Of a stretch of DNA of 39,102 nt, positions 26,169 through 33,676 are shown piece after piece. Under the pieces are notes generated by a model, which was not told where the DNA came from, did no database searches, and saw only the letters and a program-made list of their open reading frames with translations. Positions within the stretch are counted from its first letter, which is position 1, and each line of letters starts with the position of its first letter. Origin of the DNA: Chitinophaga pinensis (GTDB lineage: Bacteria; Bacteroidota; Bacteroidia; Chitinophagales; Chitinophagaceae); NCBI GenBank assembly GCA_945860605.1, contig CAMAQL010000010.1, positions 1-39,102 on the forward strand. The letters are read 5' to 3'. A program made the position numbers and the translations under genes.

Positions 26169-27416
26169 TTAAACTGTTTGTGGTTCTGTTAGTTCCCCTT
26201 CCCATTTGCTTACTGCAGTGGTTGCTAAACTATTCCCCAACACATTGGTTGCAGAACGGAACATGTCACAAAAATGATCAATAGGTAATATTAATGCAAT
26301 CCCTTCTGGAGGAATATTAAACATAGCACAAGTCGCTGTAACAACGACCAATGATGCTCTTGGCACACCCGCAATCCCCTTACTCGTTAACATCAAAACA
26401 ACTAACATGGTTAATTGCGTTCCAATATCTAAATGAATGCCATATGCTTGTGCAATGGCCATACTCGCAAATGTCATGTACATCATACTTCCATCTAAGT
26501 TGAAGGAATAACCGAGTGGCAGGATGAAAGAAACAATTTTATCCTTGCAGCCAAATCGCTCTAGCTCTTCGGTTAATTTTGGAAATACAGCTTCACTACT
26601 TGTGGTACTAAATGCAATCACCAGTGGAGTCGTAATATGTTTTAACAAGGAAGGCACACGATTTTTTAAAATCAAATAGCCTACTCCTAAAAGCACAATC
26701 CATAAGGCACCAATCCCTACTAAAAAGTATAATAAATATTTACCATAAAAAATGAAAATGGTTAAGCCCTTTGTGGCAATGACTGCAGCAATGGCACCAA
26801 AAACACCCAATGGCGCAAAGTTCATTACATAGCCTACCATTTTTAAAATAATATGCGCCACTGTATCCAAAGCTTTAATGAATCCTTTTGCTGGTTCTCC
26901 AATTGCTGCTGCTGCAACACCAAAGAAAATACTAAAGATGACGATTTGTAAAATTTCATTGGTGGCCATGGCTTCGAACATACTCTTTGGAAACACATGC
27001 TCCACAAAATTGATCACACTAAAGGACTGGGTCTTACCCATTAAATCTTTCACGCCCGAGGTATCCCCTACTGTCAAATCCAATCCCTCACCAGGCTTCA
27101 ATAGATTCACCAAAACCAACCCAATCAATAAACTAATTAAGGAGGCAGACAAGAACCATAATAAAGCCTTTCCACCAACACGTCCAACTGTTTTAAGATC
27201 CCCCAACTTTGCAATCCCAACAACCAATGTCGTAAACACCAATGGTGCAATGATCATTTGAACCAATCTCAAAAAGATCGTAGTGAGTAGCTTCACATTT
27301 TTAGCAAAGCTATCAATGGTTGCTTGGTCCTTACCTTCATGAATAAAGTAGCCCAAAATGGCACCTGCCACCATCGCGATGACAATGTATACTGTGAGTT
27401 TGTTAGATTTTTTCAT
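26169..27416 (-). CDS. Dicarboxylate/amino acid:cation symporter (GltP/DctA family)
   Basis: The frame can be extended to an ATG at 27443, but the ATG at 27416 gives the normal MKKSNKLTVYIVIAMVAG N terminus, so 415 residues are called. DAACS family motifs are clear: the serine-rich re-entrant loop AFSTTSSEAVFP, SFNLDGSMMYMTF (TM7 NMDGT-like cation site) and TSKGIAGVPRASLVV in the second hairpin. DHFCDMFRSATNVLGNSLA in TM8 includes the Asp/Arg/Asn substrate residues. The Arg in the DMFRSATN segment is the position that favours glutamate/aspartate over neutral amino acids. It imports acidic amino acids or C4-dicarboxylates with protons or sodium. It is first of the four-gene minus group. Confidence 0.92.
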   Translation of the reverse strand: MKKSNKLTVYIVIAMVAGAILGYFIHEGKDQATIDSFAKNVKLLTTIFLRLVQMIIAPLVFTTLVVGIAKLGDLKTVGRVGGKALLWFLSASLISLLIGLVLVNLLKPGEGLDLTVGDTSGVKDLMGKTQSFSVINFVEHVFPKSMFEAMATNEILQIVIFSIFFGVAAAAIGEPAKGFIKALDTVAHIILKMVGYVMNFAPLGVFGAIAAVIATKGLTIFIFYGKYLLYFLVGIGALWIVLLGVGYLILKNRVPSLLKHITTPLVIAFSTTSSEAVFPKLTEELERFGCKDKIVSFILPLGYSFNLDGSMMYMTFASMAIAQAYGIHLDIGTQLTMLVVLMLTSKGIAGVPRASLVVVTATCAMFNIPPEGIALILPIDHFCDMFRSATNVLGNSLATTAVSKWEGELTEPQTV

Positions 27417-27563
27417 AGGATGCTTAATGCTGCAATATACCACATAAGTTCTAAAAAAATAACCGTCTACAAAATTTGACTTTGCCCCTTTTTTTTAGCT
27501 AAAACAGCTCCATAATTGAGAAAAAAATGCTACTTTTCAACTTAAATAGAAACCAATTATATT

Positions 27564-29057
27564 ATGAGTTTATTTAGAAAGAAAGACTTGTCCGCCATGT
27601 TAGCACAGGCAGATGATGGTGGAAAAGGATTAAAGCGCACTTTAGGTGCTGGTAATTTAATTGCATTAGGTATTGGTGCCATTATCGGTGCTGGCTTGTT
27701 TGTAAGAACAGCTGCAGCAGCCGGTCAGGCAGCTGGACCTGCGGTTACCATCTCCTTTATCATTGCCGCTGTAGGCTGTGCTTTTGCAGGTTTGTGTTAT
27801 GCAGAATTTGCTGCGATGATCCCTATTGCAGGTAGCGCTTATGCTTACTCTTATGTAACAATGGGTGAGCTAGTGGCTTGGATCATTGGCTGGGCCTTGA
27901 TTATGGAATATGCTTTAGGTGCTGCTACAGTGTCTATCGCTTGGAGTGAATACCTCAATAAGCTGACGGGAGGCGCCATACCTTATGAATGGAGCCATAG
28001 TCCGTTTGAAAGCTTCACAGATAGTATGGGTGTGGCACATTCTGGTATCATGAATGCGCCTGCATTGGTGATTCTTTTAGCGTTAACATTGTTATTAATT
28101 AAAGGTTCTCAAGAATCTGCTATGGTGAATGCAGTGATTGTATTTATTAAAGTGGCGATTGTGATCATATTCATTGCGGTAGGATGGCAGTTTATCAAGC
28201 CTGAAAACCACACTCCTTATTTAATCCCTGCTGGTCAAGCTGCTGTCACAGATAGTGCTGGAAAAGTGATTGCAGATTATTCTGGCGCCTTTAAACATGG
28301 CTGGGGTGGTGTACTGGGTGGAGCTGCCATTGTATTTTTTGCCTTTATTGGTTTTGATGCTGTTTCGACTGCTGCGCAAGAAGCTAAGAATCCAAAAAGA
28401 GATATGCCAATTGGTATCTTAGGCTCTTTAGTAGTTTGTACCATACTTTATATTTTATTTGGCCACGTATTAACAGGTGTTGCACCTTGGACGGATTTTG
28501 TTGATCCAGAAAAAGGAAGAGAAGCTTCTGTTGCTTACGCTATTTCGACTTATATGACTGGATATGGCTGGCTAGCGACTGCAGTAACAGTGGCGATTTT
28601 AGCAGGTTTCTCATCTGTGATCTTAGTAATGTTGATGGGACAAAGCCGTATTTTTTATTCTATGAGTAAGGATGGTTTATTGCCTAAAGCATTTGGCGAT
28701 TTACACCCTAAATACCAAACTCCGTATAAATCTAACTGGATCCTATTTGTATTTGTTGGTCTATTTGCTGCTTTCGTTCCAGGAAGTGTGGCAGGTGATT
28801 TAACAAGTTTTGGAACCCTATTTGCTTTCGTATTGGTTAGCTTAGGTATTTGGATCTTAAGACGTAAATCACCAGATATGGAGCGTCCTTTCAAAACACC
28901 ATTGGTGCCATTGGTACCTATTTTAGGTGCAGTGATTTGCTTAGCGATGATTTTTGCGCTAGACATGCAAACACTTAAGGTTGCCTTTTTATGGATGATT
29001 GTAGGCTTGTTTGTGTACTTCTTATACAGTAAGAAGACAAGTAAATTGAATAAATAA
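27564..29057 (+). CDS. APC-superfamily amino acid permease (CAT/YfnA-like)
   Basis: A 497-residue protein with 12 to 14 hydrophobic segments. TM1 carries ALGIGAIIGAGLFVRTAAAA, the APC glycine-rich ligand site. GLCYAEFAAMIPIAGSAYAY and FAFIGFDAVSTAAQEAKNPK are signatures of the cationic amino acid transporter branch. The C-terminal region RRKSPDMERPFKTPLVPLVP is also typical. The likely role is proton-coupled uptake of amino acids, but specificity is open. It is monocistronic, divergent from the GltP-type gene (about 150 nt of AT-rich spacer in which I see no good -7 box), and ends in a strong terminator. Confidence 0.92.
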   Translation: MSLFRKKDLSAMLAQADDGGKGLKRTLGAGNLIALGIGAIIGAGLFVRTAAAAGQAAGPAVTISFIIAAVGCAFAGLCYAEFAAMIPIAGSAYAYSYVTMGELVAWIIGWALIMEYALGAATVSIAWSEYLNKLTGGAIPYEWSHSPFESFTDSMGVAHSGIMNAPALVILLALTLLLIKGSQESAMVNAVIVFIKVAIVIIFIAVGWQFIKPENHTPYLIPAGQAAVTDSAGKVIADYSGAFKHGWGGVLGGAAIVFFAFIGFDAVSTAAQEAKNPKRDMPIGILGSLVVCTILYILFGHVLTGVAPWTDFVDPEKGREASVAYAISTYMTGYGWLATAVTVAILAGFSSVILVMLMGQSRIFYSMSKDGLLPKAFGDLHPKYQTPYKSNWILFVFVGLFAAFVPGSVAGDLTSFGTLFAFVLVSLGIWILRRKSPDMERPFKTPLVPLVPILGAVICLAMIFALDMQTLKVAFLWMIVGLFVYFLYSKKTSKLNK

Positions 29058-29076
29058 TCCAATTATAGATAAATTA

Positions 29077-29108
29077 AAATAGTCCCGACTTTCGGGACTA
29101 TTTTTTTT
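29077..29108 (+). terminator. Intrinsic terminator of the APC permease gene
   Basis: TAGTCCCGA pairs with TCGGGACTA around loop CTT, extended by A/T pairs, and followed by a T8 run (29101-29108). This is a textbook rho-independent terminator, 20 nt after the permease stop and just ahead of yebC. Confidence 0.9.
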
Positions 29109-29139
29109 GTGCTATTTTTACAGACTTAAAAGAACAATT

Positions 29140-29862
29140 ATGGGAAGGATATTTGAAGTAAGAAAAGCAACCATGTTTAAACGCTTTGATCGTATGGCAA
29201 AGCAGTTTACCAGAATAGGTAAAGAAATTGTGATTGCCGTAAAAGCATCAGGCCCTAACCCAGATGATAATCCTGCTTTAAGAAGATGTTACCAGAATGC
29301 AAGAAGTGTGGGTATGCCTAAGGACCGTGTAGAAGCAGCCATTAAAAGGGCCATGGGCAAAGACACTTCTAACTACGAAGAAATTTTATACGAAGGCTAT
29401 GCACCACATGGTGTTGCTTTATTAGTAGAAACAGCCACCGACAACCATGTAAGAACAGTTGCCAATGTAAAGAGTCATTTTAATAAAGGAAATGGTGCCA
29501 TGGGAAATAGTGGCAGCGTAAGTTTTCAATTTAAGAAAATGGGTGTGTTTAAATTAAACCCAGATGGATTGGTCATGGATGATTTGGAATTAGAATTGAT
29601 TGACTATGGTTTAGATGAATTAGGAGAAAGTAATGACGACAATGACAACCCCATTTTTGTTTTAAGATGTGCATTTACTGATTTTGGTAGCTTACAAAAA
29701 GCATTAGAGGAAAAAAATATCACTGCTATTTCTGCCGAACTAGAGTGGATCCCAAGCACCACTGTTCCTGTAACAGATGAACAAGCAGAAGATATTAGTA
29801 AGTTAATTGAAAGGTTAGAAGAAGATGAGGATGTGAACAAAGTATTTCACAATATGGGATAA
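29140..29862 (+). CDS. yebC: YebC/PmpR family protein
   Basis: The frame opens at 29107, but the ATG at 29140 gives the Bacteroidota YebC start [20 protein letters not shown], so 240 residues are called. The N-terminal helical domain is followed by [20 protein letters not shown] and a conserved [14 protein letters not shown] stretch. [18 protein letters not shown] is the central loop of the family. Members were annotated as transcriptional regulators; more recent work on YebC/TACO1 proteins indicates a role in translation of proline-rich stretches. The stop codon TAA overlaps the presumed start (ATA) of the next small gene, an arrangement that looks like translational coupling. Confidence 0.95.
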   Translation: MGRIFEVRKATMFKRFDRMAKQFTRIGKEIVIAVKASGPNPDDNPALRRCYQNARSVGMPKDRVEAAIKRAMGKDTSNYEEILYEGYAPHGVALLVETATDNHVRTVANVKSHFNKGNGAMGNSGSVSFQFKKMGVFKLNPDGLVMDDLELELIDYGLDELGESNDDNDNPIFVLRCAFTDFGSLQKALEEKNITAISAELEWIPSTTVPVTDEQAEDISKLIERLEEDEDVNKVFHNMG

Positions 29863-30170
29863 AACCAACTACTACGAAAACTACAATTACGATATTATGT
29901 TTCTTTTTTACGCAGGCCATTGCTGCGCAAAAATTGAATTCAAAGAATGCAAAGGAATATTGGAAGACTGAAAAAAAATCGACAACAGCTTTATTTGCTA
30001 ATATTTCTAAAGCACCTTATTCCGTTCAAAATAAAATTGCGCCAAATTACTACACCACGCAAACAGGATTTTTTTGCAATCAAGAAAGAGCATTAGAAAA
30101 GAAAACTAAAATTCCACTAAGGGTTAGACTAGGCTCATTAAGTTATACGGAACAATTAGAAGGCTATTGA
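29859..30170 (+). CDS. Small exported hypothetical protein whose start codon appears to be ATA (lost ATG)
   Basis: The open frame before 30170 encodes a signal peptide ([18 protein letters not shown]) followed by about 80 residues, but no ATG, GTG or well-placed TTG precedes the signal sequence. The only sensible start is ATA at 29859, directly before AAA CCA, overlapping the yebC stop as ATAA. A single G-to-A change from ATGA would explain both. The mature part ends [34 protein letters not shown]. From memory, this FFC...E...KxTxIPLRxRLGSL...LEG ending recurs in small hypothetical proteins of Chitinophagaceae and relatives. The function is unknown. The gene is either expressed from a rare start, silent, or affected by a sequencing error. 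A later TTG at 29934 would lose the signal peptide. Confidence 0.6.
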   Translation: MKPTTTKTTITILCFFFTQAIAAQKLNSKNAKEYWKTEKKSTTALFANISKAPYSVQNKIAPNYYTTQTGFFCNQERALEKKTKIPLRVRLGSLSYTEQLEGY

Positions 30171-30187
30171 ATCAATGAAAGAGGCAT

Positions 30188-30217
30188 TTATTCCGCAATC
30201 CTTTACTCCGCAATCAT
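30188..30217 (-). repeat. Tandem 15-nt duplication of the E1 gene stop region
   Basis: On the minus strand the gene ends ATGATTGCGGAGTAA and is followed at once by AGGATTGCGGAATAA, identical at 13 of 15 positions and in the same frame. The second copy repeats codons for IAE and a second TAA, so read-through of the first stop would add only RIAE. Confidence 0.75.
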
Positions 30218-32575
30218 ATCCTTCACTACCTGAATAATTTCTTCGGTATTTGGCTTAGAGAAATAATCCCCATCACTTGCATAGGCTGGACGATGTGCTT
30301 TAGCAGATAAAGTCCTAGCACTTGCGTCTAACCACTTGTATCCACCCTGTCCTTCAATTACTTGCTGGTACATATATGCAGTAGCGCCTCCAGGTACATC
30401 TTCGTCCACAAATAAAATTCGATTGGTTTTTTTAAGAGATGCCACTATCTGATGATTGATATCAAATGGCAAAAGTGTTTGTACGTCTATCACTTCGCAA
30501 TCAATACCCAAGGCTGCTAAACGAACCGCCGCGTCTTCTACTATTCTTAATGTAGATCCATAAGACACAATGGTGATGTCGGCTCCAGCTCTTACTATTT
30601 CAGGCATGCCCAATGGAACAGTGAACTCGTTGATATTAGAAGGAACAGTTTCTTTTAATCGATAGCCATTTAAGCACTCTATTAAAATTGCAGGATCATT
30701 TGCTTTCAATAATGTATTGTACATGCCCACTGCTTGCACCATATTTCTTGGCACACAAACAAATATCCCTCTTAATGCATGCACAATCATGCCCATTGGT
30801 GAGCCACTATGGAAGATCCCTTCTAACCTATGCCCTCTTGTTCTAATAATTACAGGACTGCTTTGTCTGCCCACAGTTCGGTAATGCAAAGTAGCAACGT
30901 CGTCACTTAGAGTTTGTATGCCAAACATTAAATAATCTAAGTATTGAATTTCGGCAATCGGTCTCAAGCCTCTCATGGCTAAACCATGTGCTTGACCCAT
31001 GATGGTTTGCTCTCTAATGCCTGTATCAAAAATTCTATTCACACCATACTTGGCTTGCAATCCAGCAAAGCCTTGATTGACGTCTCCAATATTTCCTAAG
31101 TCTTCCCCAAAGGCGACCACTTTAGGATTGTTGGCAAACAAATGGTCAAAATATTGATTCAAGACCTCATAACCATTCATTTGTCTTGGATTTGCCTCCA
31201 TGACTGCTGGGACCACTGTTACATTCAACGCACTCTTTGGTCCTTCGTTGTATAAATGTTTACTATAATAAGGCGCTTGCTCTTTGTAATAATCTGCTAA
31301 TAATTGGCTAATTGCTTTTGCTTGAGGATGCTGTGGCATCTGCTCCAAAATAATATTTAAAACTCTAAAAAGATCTCTCTTTAAGGGTTCTTTGTTGGAC
31401 ACTAATTCTTGCATCAAATGGTACAATGGCGCATCTTGTTGTAAACCAGAAAAAACCAAATCAGCTGCTGCTTTAATTTTTGATTTAATTGGATTAATAT
31501 ATTGATCCCATGCAGCTTGTTTTTGATCTCGAACATCTTGCTTGACTTCTGATTCAAAAAGATCCAATGATTCAGCAGTAGCTAGTTCATTTAAAATTAA
31601 CCAAGCACGCATTTGTTTATTACAATCCCAGTTTCTTTCCCATTCTAATCTTTCTGCCGATTTATATCTTTCGTGGCTTCCACTTGTTGAATGGCCTTGA
31701 GGCTGTGTAACTTCTTTTACATGAAACACAACAGGGGTATGCGTTGTACGCGTATAAGAAATCCCTTCTTCAAAGGTTTCACAAAGTGCAGCATAGTCCC
31801 ATCCATTCACCGTAAATATTTTGATGCCATTGGTGCCTGGTTTTTTTTCAAATCCTGCCAATGCTTCTGATATAGATCCTTTGGTCGTTTGTAATTCAGT
31901 TGGAACAGAAATACCATAACCATCGTCATAGACTATGACTGCTAATGGCACTTGTAATACACCTGCGGCATTGATGGTTTCCCAAAAATGTCCCTCCGAT
32001 GTGCTTGCGTCACCTATGGTACAAAAACAAACTTCATTTCCTTGGTTCGTCAAACCTTCAAATGCAGGTTCCGGATTAGCATTTCTAAAAAATTTTGAGG
32101 CGAAGGCTAATCCAAGACCCCTCACCATTTGACCTGCAGTAGGTGCAATGTCTGCAGATACATTATAGGTATCTGCAAGTGGCAACCAGTCTCCCTTTTC
32201 ATTCACAAAAGGAGTGCTAAAATGTGAGTTCATGTTTCGACCGCCACTGTATGGATCGTTTTCTACGTCTGCATATAATTGCGCGAAATAATCACCAATA
32301 TTAGAAGTGCCTAATGCAAACATTAAAGTTTGATCGCGATAATATCCGCTTCTAAAATCACCTTTTTGAAAAAATTTTGCAAGTGCTACCTGAGCAATTT
32401 CTTTACCATCGCCGAAGATGCCAAATTTGGCCTTACCTGTCAATACCTCACGTCTACCCAACAAACTCACTTCTCTACTTGCAAGTGCAGTTCGGTAGTC
32501 CTCTAATACAGTTTTTCGAAATGCTTCAAACGATAGCATGTCCTGATTAGATACAGCTTCTAAGTTGGATTCCAT
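30203..32575 (-). CDS. Fused E1 alpha/beta subunit of a 2-oxo acid (probably branched-chain) dehydrogenase
   Basis: The ATG at 32575 is chosen over an upstream in-frame one at 32620, because the latter codes a non-conserved hydrophobic stretch overlapping the promoter; 790 residues result. The N-terminal half is E1 alpha: FGIFGDGKEIAQVAL, YYRDQTLMFALG, and the thiamine-diphosphate motif GDASTSEGHF at about 188, ending in YDDGYGIS instead of the usual ENNxYAIS. The C-terminal half (about 445-790) is E1 beta (VVAFGEDLGNIGDVNQGF, DTGIREQTIMGQAHGLAMRG, VDEDVPGGATAYM). It decarboxylates branched-chain or related 2-oxo acids in an E1-E2-E3 complex. E2 and E3 are not nearby. The GDA/DD variant is, as I recall, usual in this fused Bacteroidota type. 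Confidence 0.92.
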   Translation of the reverse strand: MESNLEAVSNQDMLSFEAFRKTVLEDYRTALASREVSLLGRREVLTGKAKFGIFGDGKEIAQVALAKFFQKGDFRSGYYRDQTLMFALGTSNIGDYFAQLYADVENDPYSGGRNMNSHFSTPFVNEKGDWLPLADTYNVSADIAPTAGQMVRGLGLAFASKFFRNANPEPAFEGLTNQGNEVCFCTIGDASTSEGHFWETINAAGVLQVPLAVIVYDDGYGISVPTELQTTKGSISEALAGFEKKPGTNGIKIFTVNGWDYAALCETFEEGISYTRTTHTPVVFHVKEVTQPQGHSTSGSHERYKSAERLEWERNWDCNKQMRAWLILNELATAESLDLFESEVKQDVRDQKQAAWDQYINPIKSKIKAAADLVFSGLQQDAPLYHLMQELVSNKEPLKRDLFRVLNIILEQMPQHPQAKAISQLLADYYKEQAPYYSKHLYNEGPKSALNVTVVPAVMEANPRQMNGYEVLNQYFDHLFANNPKVVAFGEDLGNIGDVNQGFAGLQAKYGVNRIFDTGIREQTIMGQAHGLAMRGLRPIAEIQYLDYLMFGIQTLSDDVATLHYRTVGRQSSPVIIRTRGHRLEGIFHSGSPMGMIVHALRGIFVCVPRNMVQAVGMYNTLLKANDPAILIECLNGYRLKETVPSNINEFTVPLGMPEIVRAGADITIVSYGSTLRIVEDAAVRLAALGIDCEVIDVQTLLPFDINHQIVASLKKTNRILFVDEDVPGGATAYMYQQVIEGQGGYKWLDASARTLSAKAHRPAYASDGDYFSKPNTEEIIQVVKDMIAE

Positions 32576-32579
32576 TTGA

Positions 32580-32611
32580 CAAAAATAGGGGTAAAATGCA
32601 ATAAAAATCAA
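32580..32611 (-). promoter_or_regulatory. Promoter of the fused E1 gene, probably giving a leaderless mRNA
   Basis: On the minus strand TTG (32611-32609), 21 nt of spacer and a perfect -7 box TATTTTTG (32587-32580) end only 4 nt before the ATG at 32575. Transcription would start at or next to the start codon. If an mRNA leader is needed, the next in-frame ATG (codon 13, MLSFEAFRK) would be the alternative start. Confidence 0.5.
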
Positions 32612-32728
32612 GAAACACATAAAAACAGATAATTAACAAAATTTCAATAATTTAGAGCAGCATTTGACGGTCAGGGCTTCAATATTTAGGCTTTGACTCA
32701 ACCAATTACCATATAAATTAATATATCT

Positions 32729-33091
32729 ATGAAGTACATTTTTACCCTCAGTTTTTCACTTGCTGCATTATTTTGTTCAGCTCAATCGGGCGTTAAATTT
32801 GATAAAGCTGCACATAATTTTGGGAAGCTTGTTAAAGGCGTTCATAAGTCTGTGATCTTTACATACACGAACGCCGATGCGAGGCCTGCGGTGATAGAAT
32901 TTGCCAATGCAGAATGCGGATGCACTCAACCTGAATACGATCAGAAGCCAATTTTAAAAGGACAAAAAGGAAGTATCAAAGTCACTTATACCTCGCCTGC
33001 TATTGGGGCATTCAGAAAAAAAGTAAATGTAAAATTTGCTGGTCAGAAATTACCTGCCGAATTGACCATCGAAGGGGAGGTAATAAAATAA
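32729..33091 (+). CDS. Exported DUF1573 domain protein
   Basis: A 120-residue protein with a signal peptide (residues 1-18, CSAQ) and one DUF1573 Ig-like domain: AAHNFGKLVKGVHKSVIFTY, then the family signature ECGCTQPEYDQKPILKGQKG with its Cys-x-Cys, then VTYTSPAIGAFRKKVNVKF. DUF1573 proteins are widespread exported proteins of Bacteroidota with no settled function; the fold resembles ASH/MSP-like domains. The gene is monocistronic, divergent from the E1 gene (153 nt spacer) and convergent with the small basic protein gene, whose stop lies only 5 nt beyond its own. Confidence 0.9.
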   Translation: MKYIFTLSFSLAALFCSAQSGVKFDKAAHNFGKLVKGVHKSVIFTYTNADARPAVIEFANAECGCTQPEYDQKPILKGQKGSIKVTYTSPAIGAFRKKVNVKFAGQKLPAELTIEGEVIK

Positions 33092-33096
33092 AGAGA

Positions 33097-33261
33097 TCAA
33101 CTACCTCTTGATCCGCCTGTTTTAATTGGTTTTTTACTTGCACCAGAAGATTTGGTGCTTGCCTTTGCGATAAATTTTGAACTACCCCCTGCTTGCACAT
33201 TGGTTTTGGCGCTTGTGGCTGTTTTTTTATCGGCTACTTTTTTATTGATTGCGAATCCCAT
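33097..33261 (-). CDS. Small basic hypothetical protein (54 aa)
   Basis: From ATG 33261 the minus strand encodes 54 residues: MGFAINKKVADKKTATSAK at the start, GGSSKFIAKASTKSSGASKK in the middle and TGGSRGS at the end. It is strongly basic and almost devoid of hydrophobic and aromatic residues, so probably disordered and able to bind nucleic acid or ribosomes. Support that it is a gene: a perfect -7 box TATTTTTG 17 nt before the ATG, a snug fit between the stop of DUF1573 and the MmcQ gene, and a non-random Lys/Ser/Gly pattern. No family is named with certainty. It is too short for most gene-calling length cut-offs. Confidence 0.65.
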   Translation of the reverse strand: MGFAINKKVADKKTATSAKTNVQAGGSSKFIAKASTKSSGASKKPIKTGGSRGS

Positions 33262-33278
33262 AAGATTTGTATTAGACC

Positions 33279-33286
33279 CAAAAATA
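33279..33286 (-). promoter_or_regulatory. -7 box of the small basic protein gene
   Basis: TATTTTTG on the minus strand (reverse complement CAAAAATA) matches TANNTTTG exactly and lies 17 nt before the ATG at 33261. No clear -33 element is seen at the usual distance. Confidence 0.45.
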
Positions 33287-33330
33287 GGATTAATTGTTTA
33301 TTCTGCCATTTAAAAGGGATGAATCAGGCT

Positions 33331-33651
33331 TTACTTTTTGACTAATGCATAAGATTCACTAATTAATGCTTGAACCAGGGATGGACTTAGTCTTGTATTT
33401 AAAACTAGGGTATTCCAATGCTTTTTATTCATATGAAAGCCCGGTAATATATTATCGGCATAGGCTTCTCTTAATTCTATGGATTTATCTGGGTCTGTCT
33501 TGATATTGATTCTTGGAGGAATGTCATCCAAAGAAATGAGTAAGAATATTTTTCCTTTAATCTTATACACTAAATTTTCTGGGCCAAATGGTTGACATTC
33601 TTCGACATCGTCAAAGCTTAAGCAAAAATCTCTTACCCACTCAACATGCAT
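33331..33651 (-). CDS. MmcQ/YjbR family protein
   Basis: A 106-residue protein matching the MmcQ/YjbR family: an N-terminal helix (VRDFCLSFDDVEECQPFG), strands LVYKIKGKIFLLISLDD and INIKTDPDKSIELREAY, and the conserved HMNKKHWNTLVL near the C terminus. The fold is called CyaY-like or double-wing, and DNA binding has been suggested from structure only. The biological role is unknown. It follows the radical SAM gene by 25 nt and could be its last co-transcribed partner. Confidence 0.88.
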   Translation of the reverse strand: MHVEWVRDFCLSFDDVEECQPFGPENLVYKIKGKIFLLISLDDIPPRINIKTDPDKSIELREAYADNILPGFHMNKKHWNTLVLNTRLSPSLVQALISESYALVKK

Positions 33652-33676
33652 CTTCCAAAATTTTAAATTCGAAAAA

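Noticed and set aside
27495..27512. Palindromic AGCTAAAACAGCT in the divergent gltP/APC spacer as an operator or promoter
   Set aside because: Only 4-bp arms in AT-rich DNA, and no -7 box at a useful distance.
33012..33200. 62-codon minus-strand frame (MCKQGVVQNL...)
   Set aside because: It overlaps the DUF1573 gene and the 54-aa gene in another frame and lacks protein-like conservation or a promoter.
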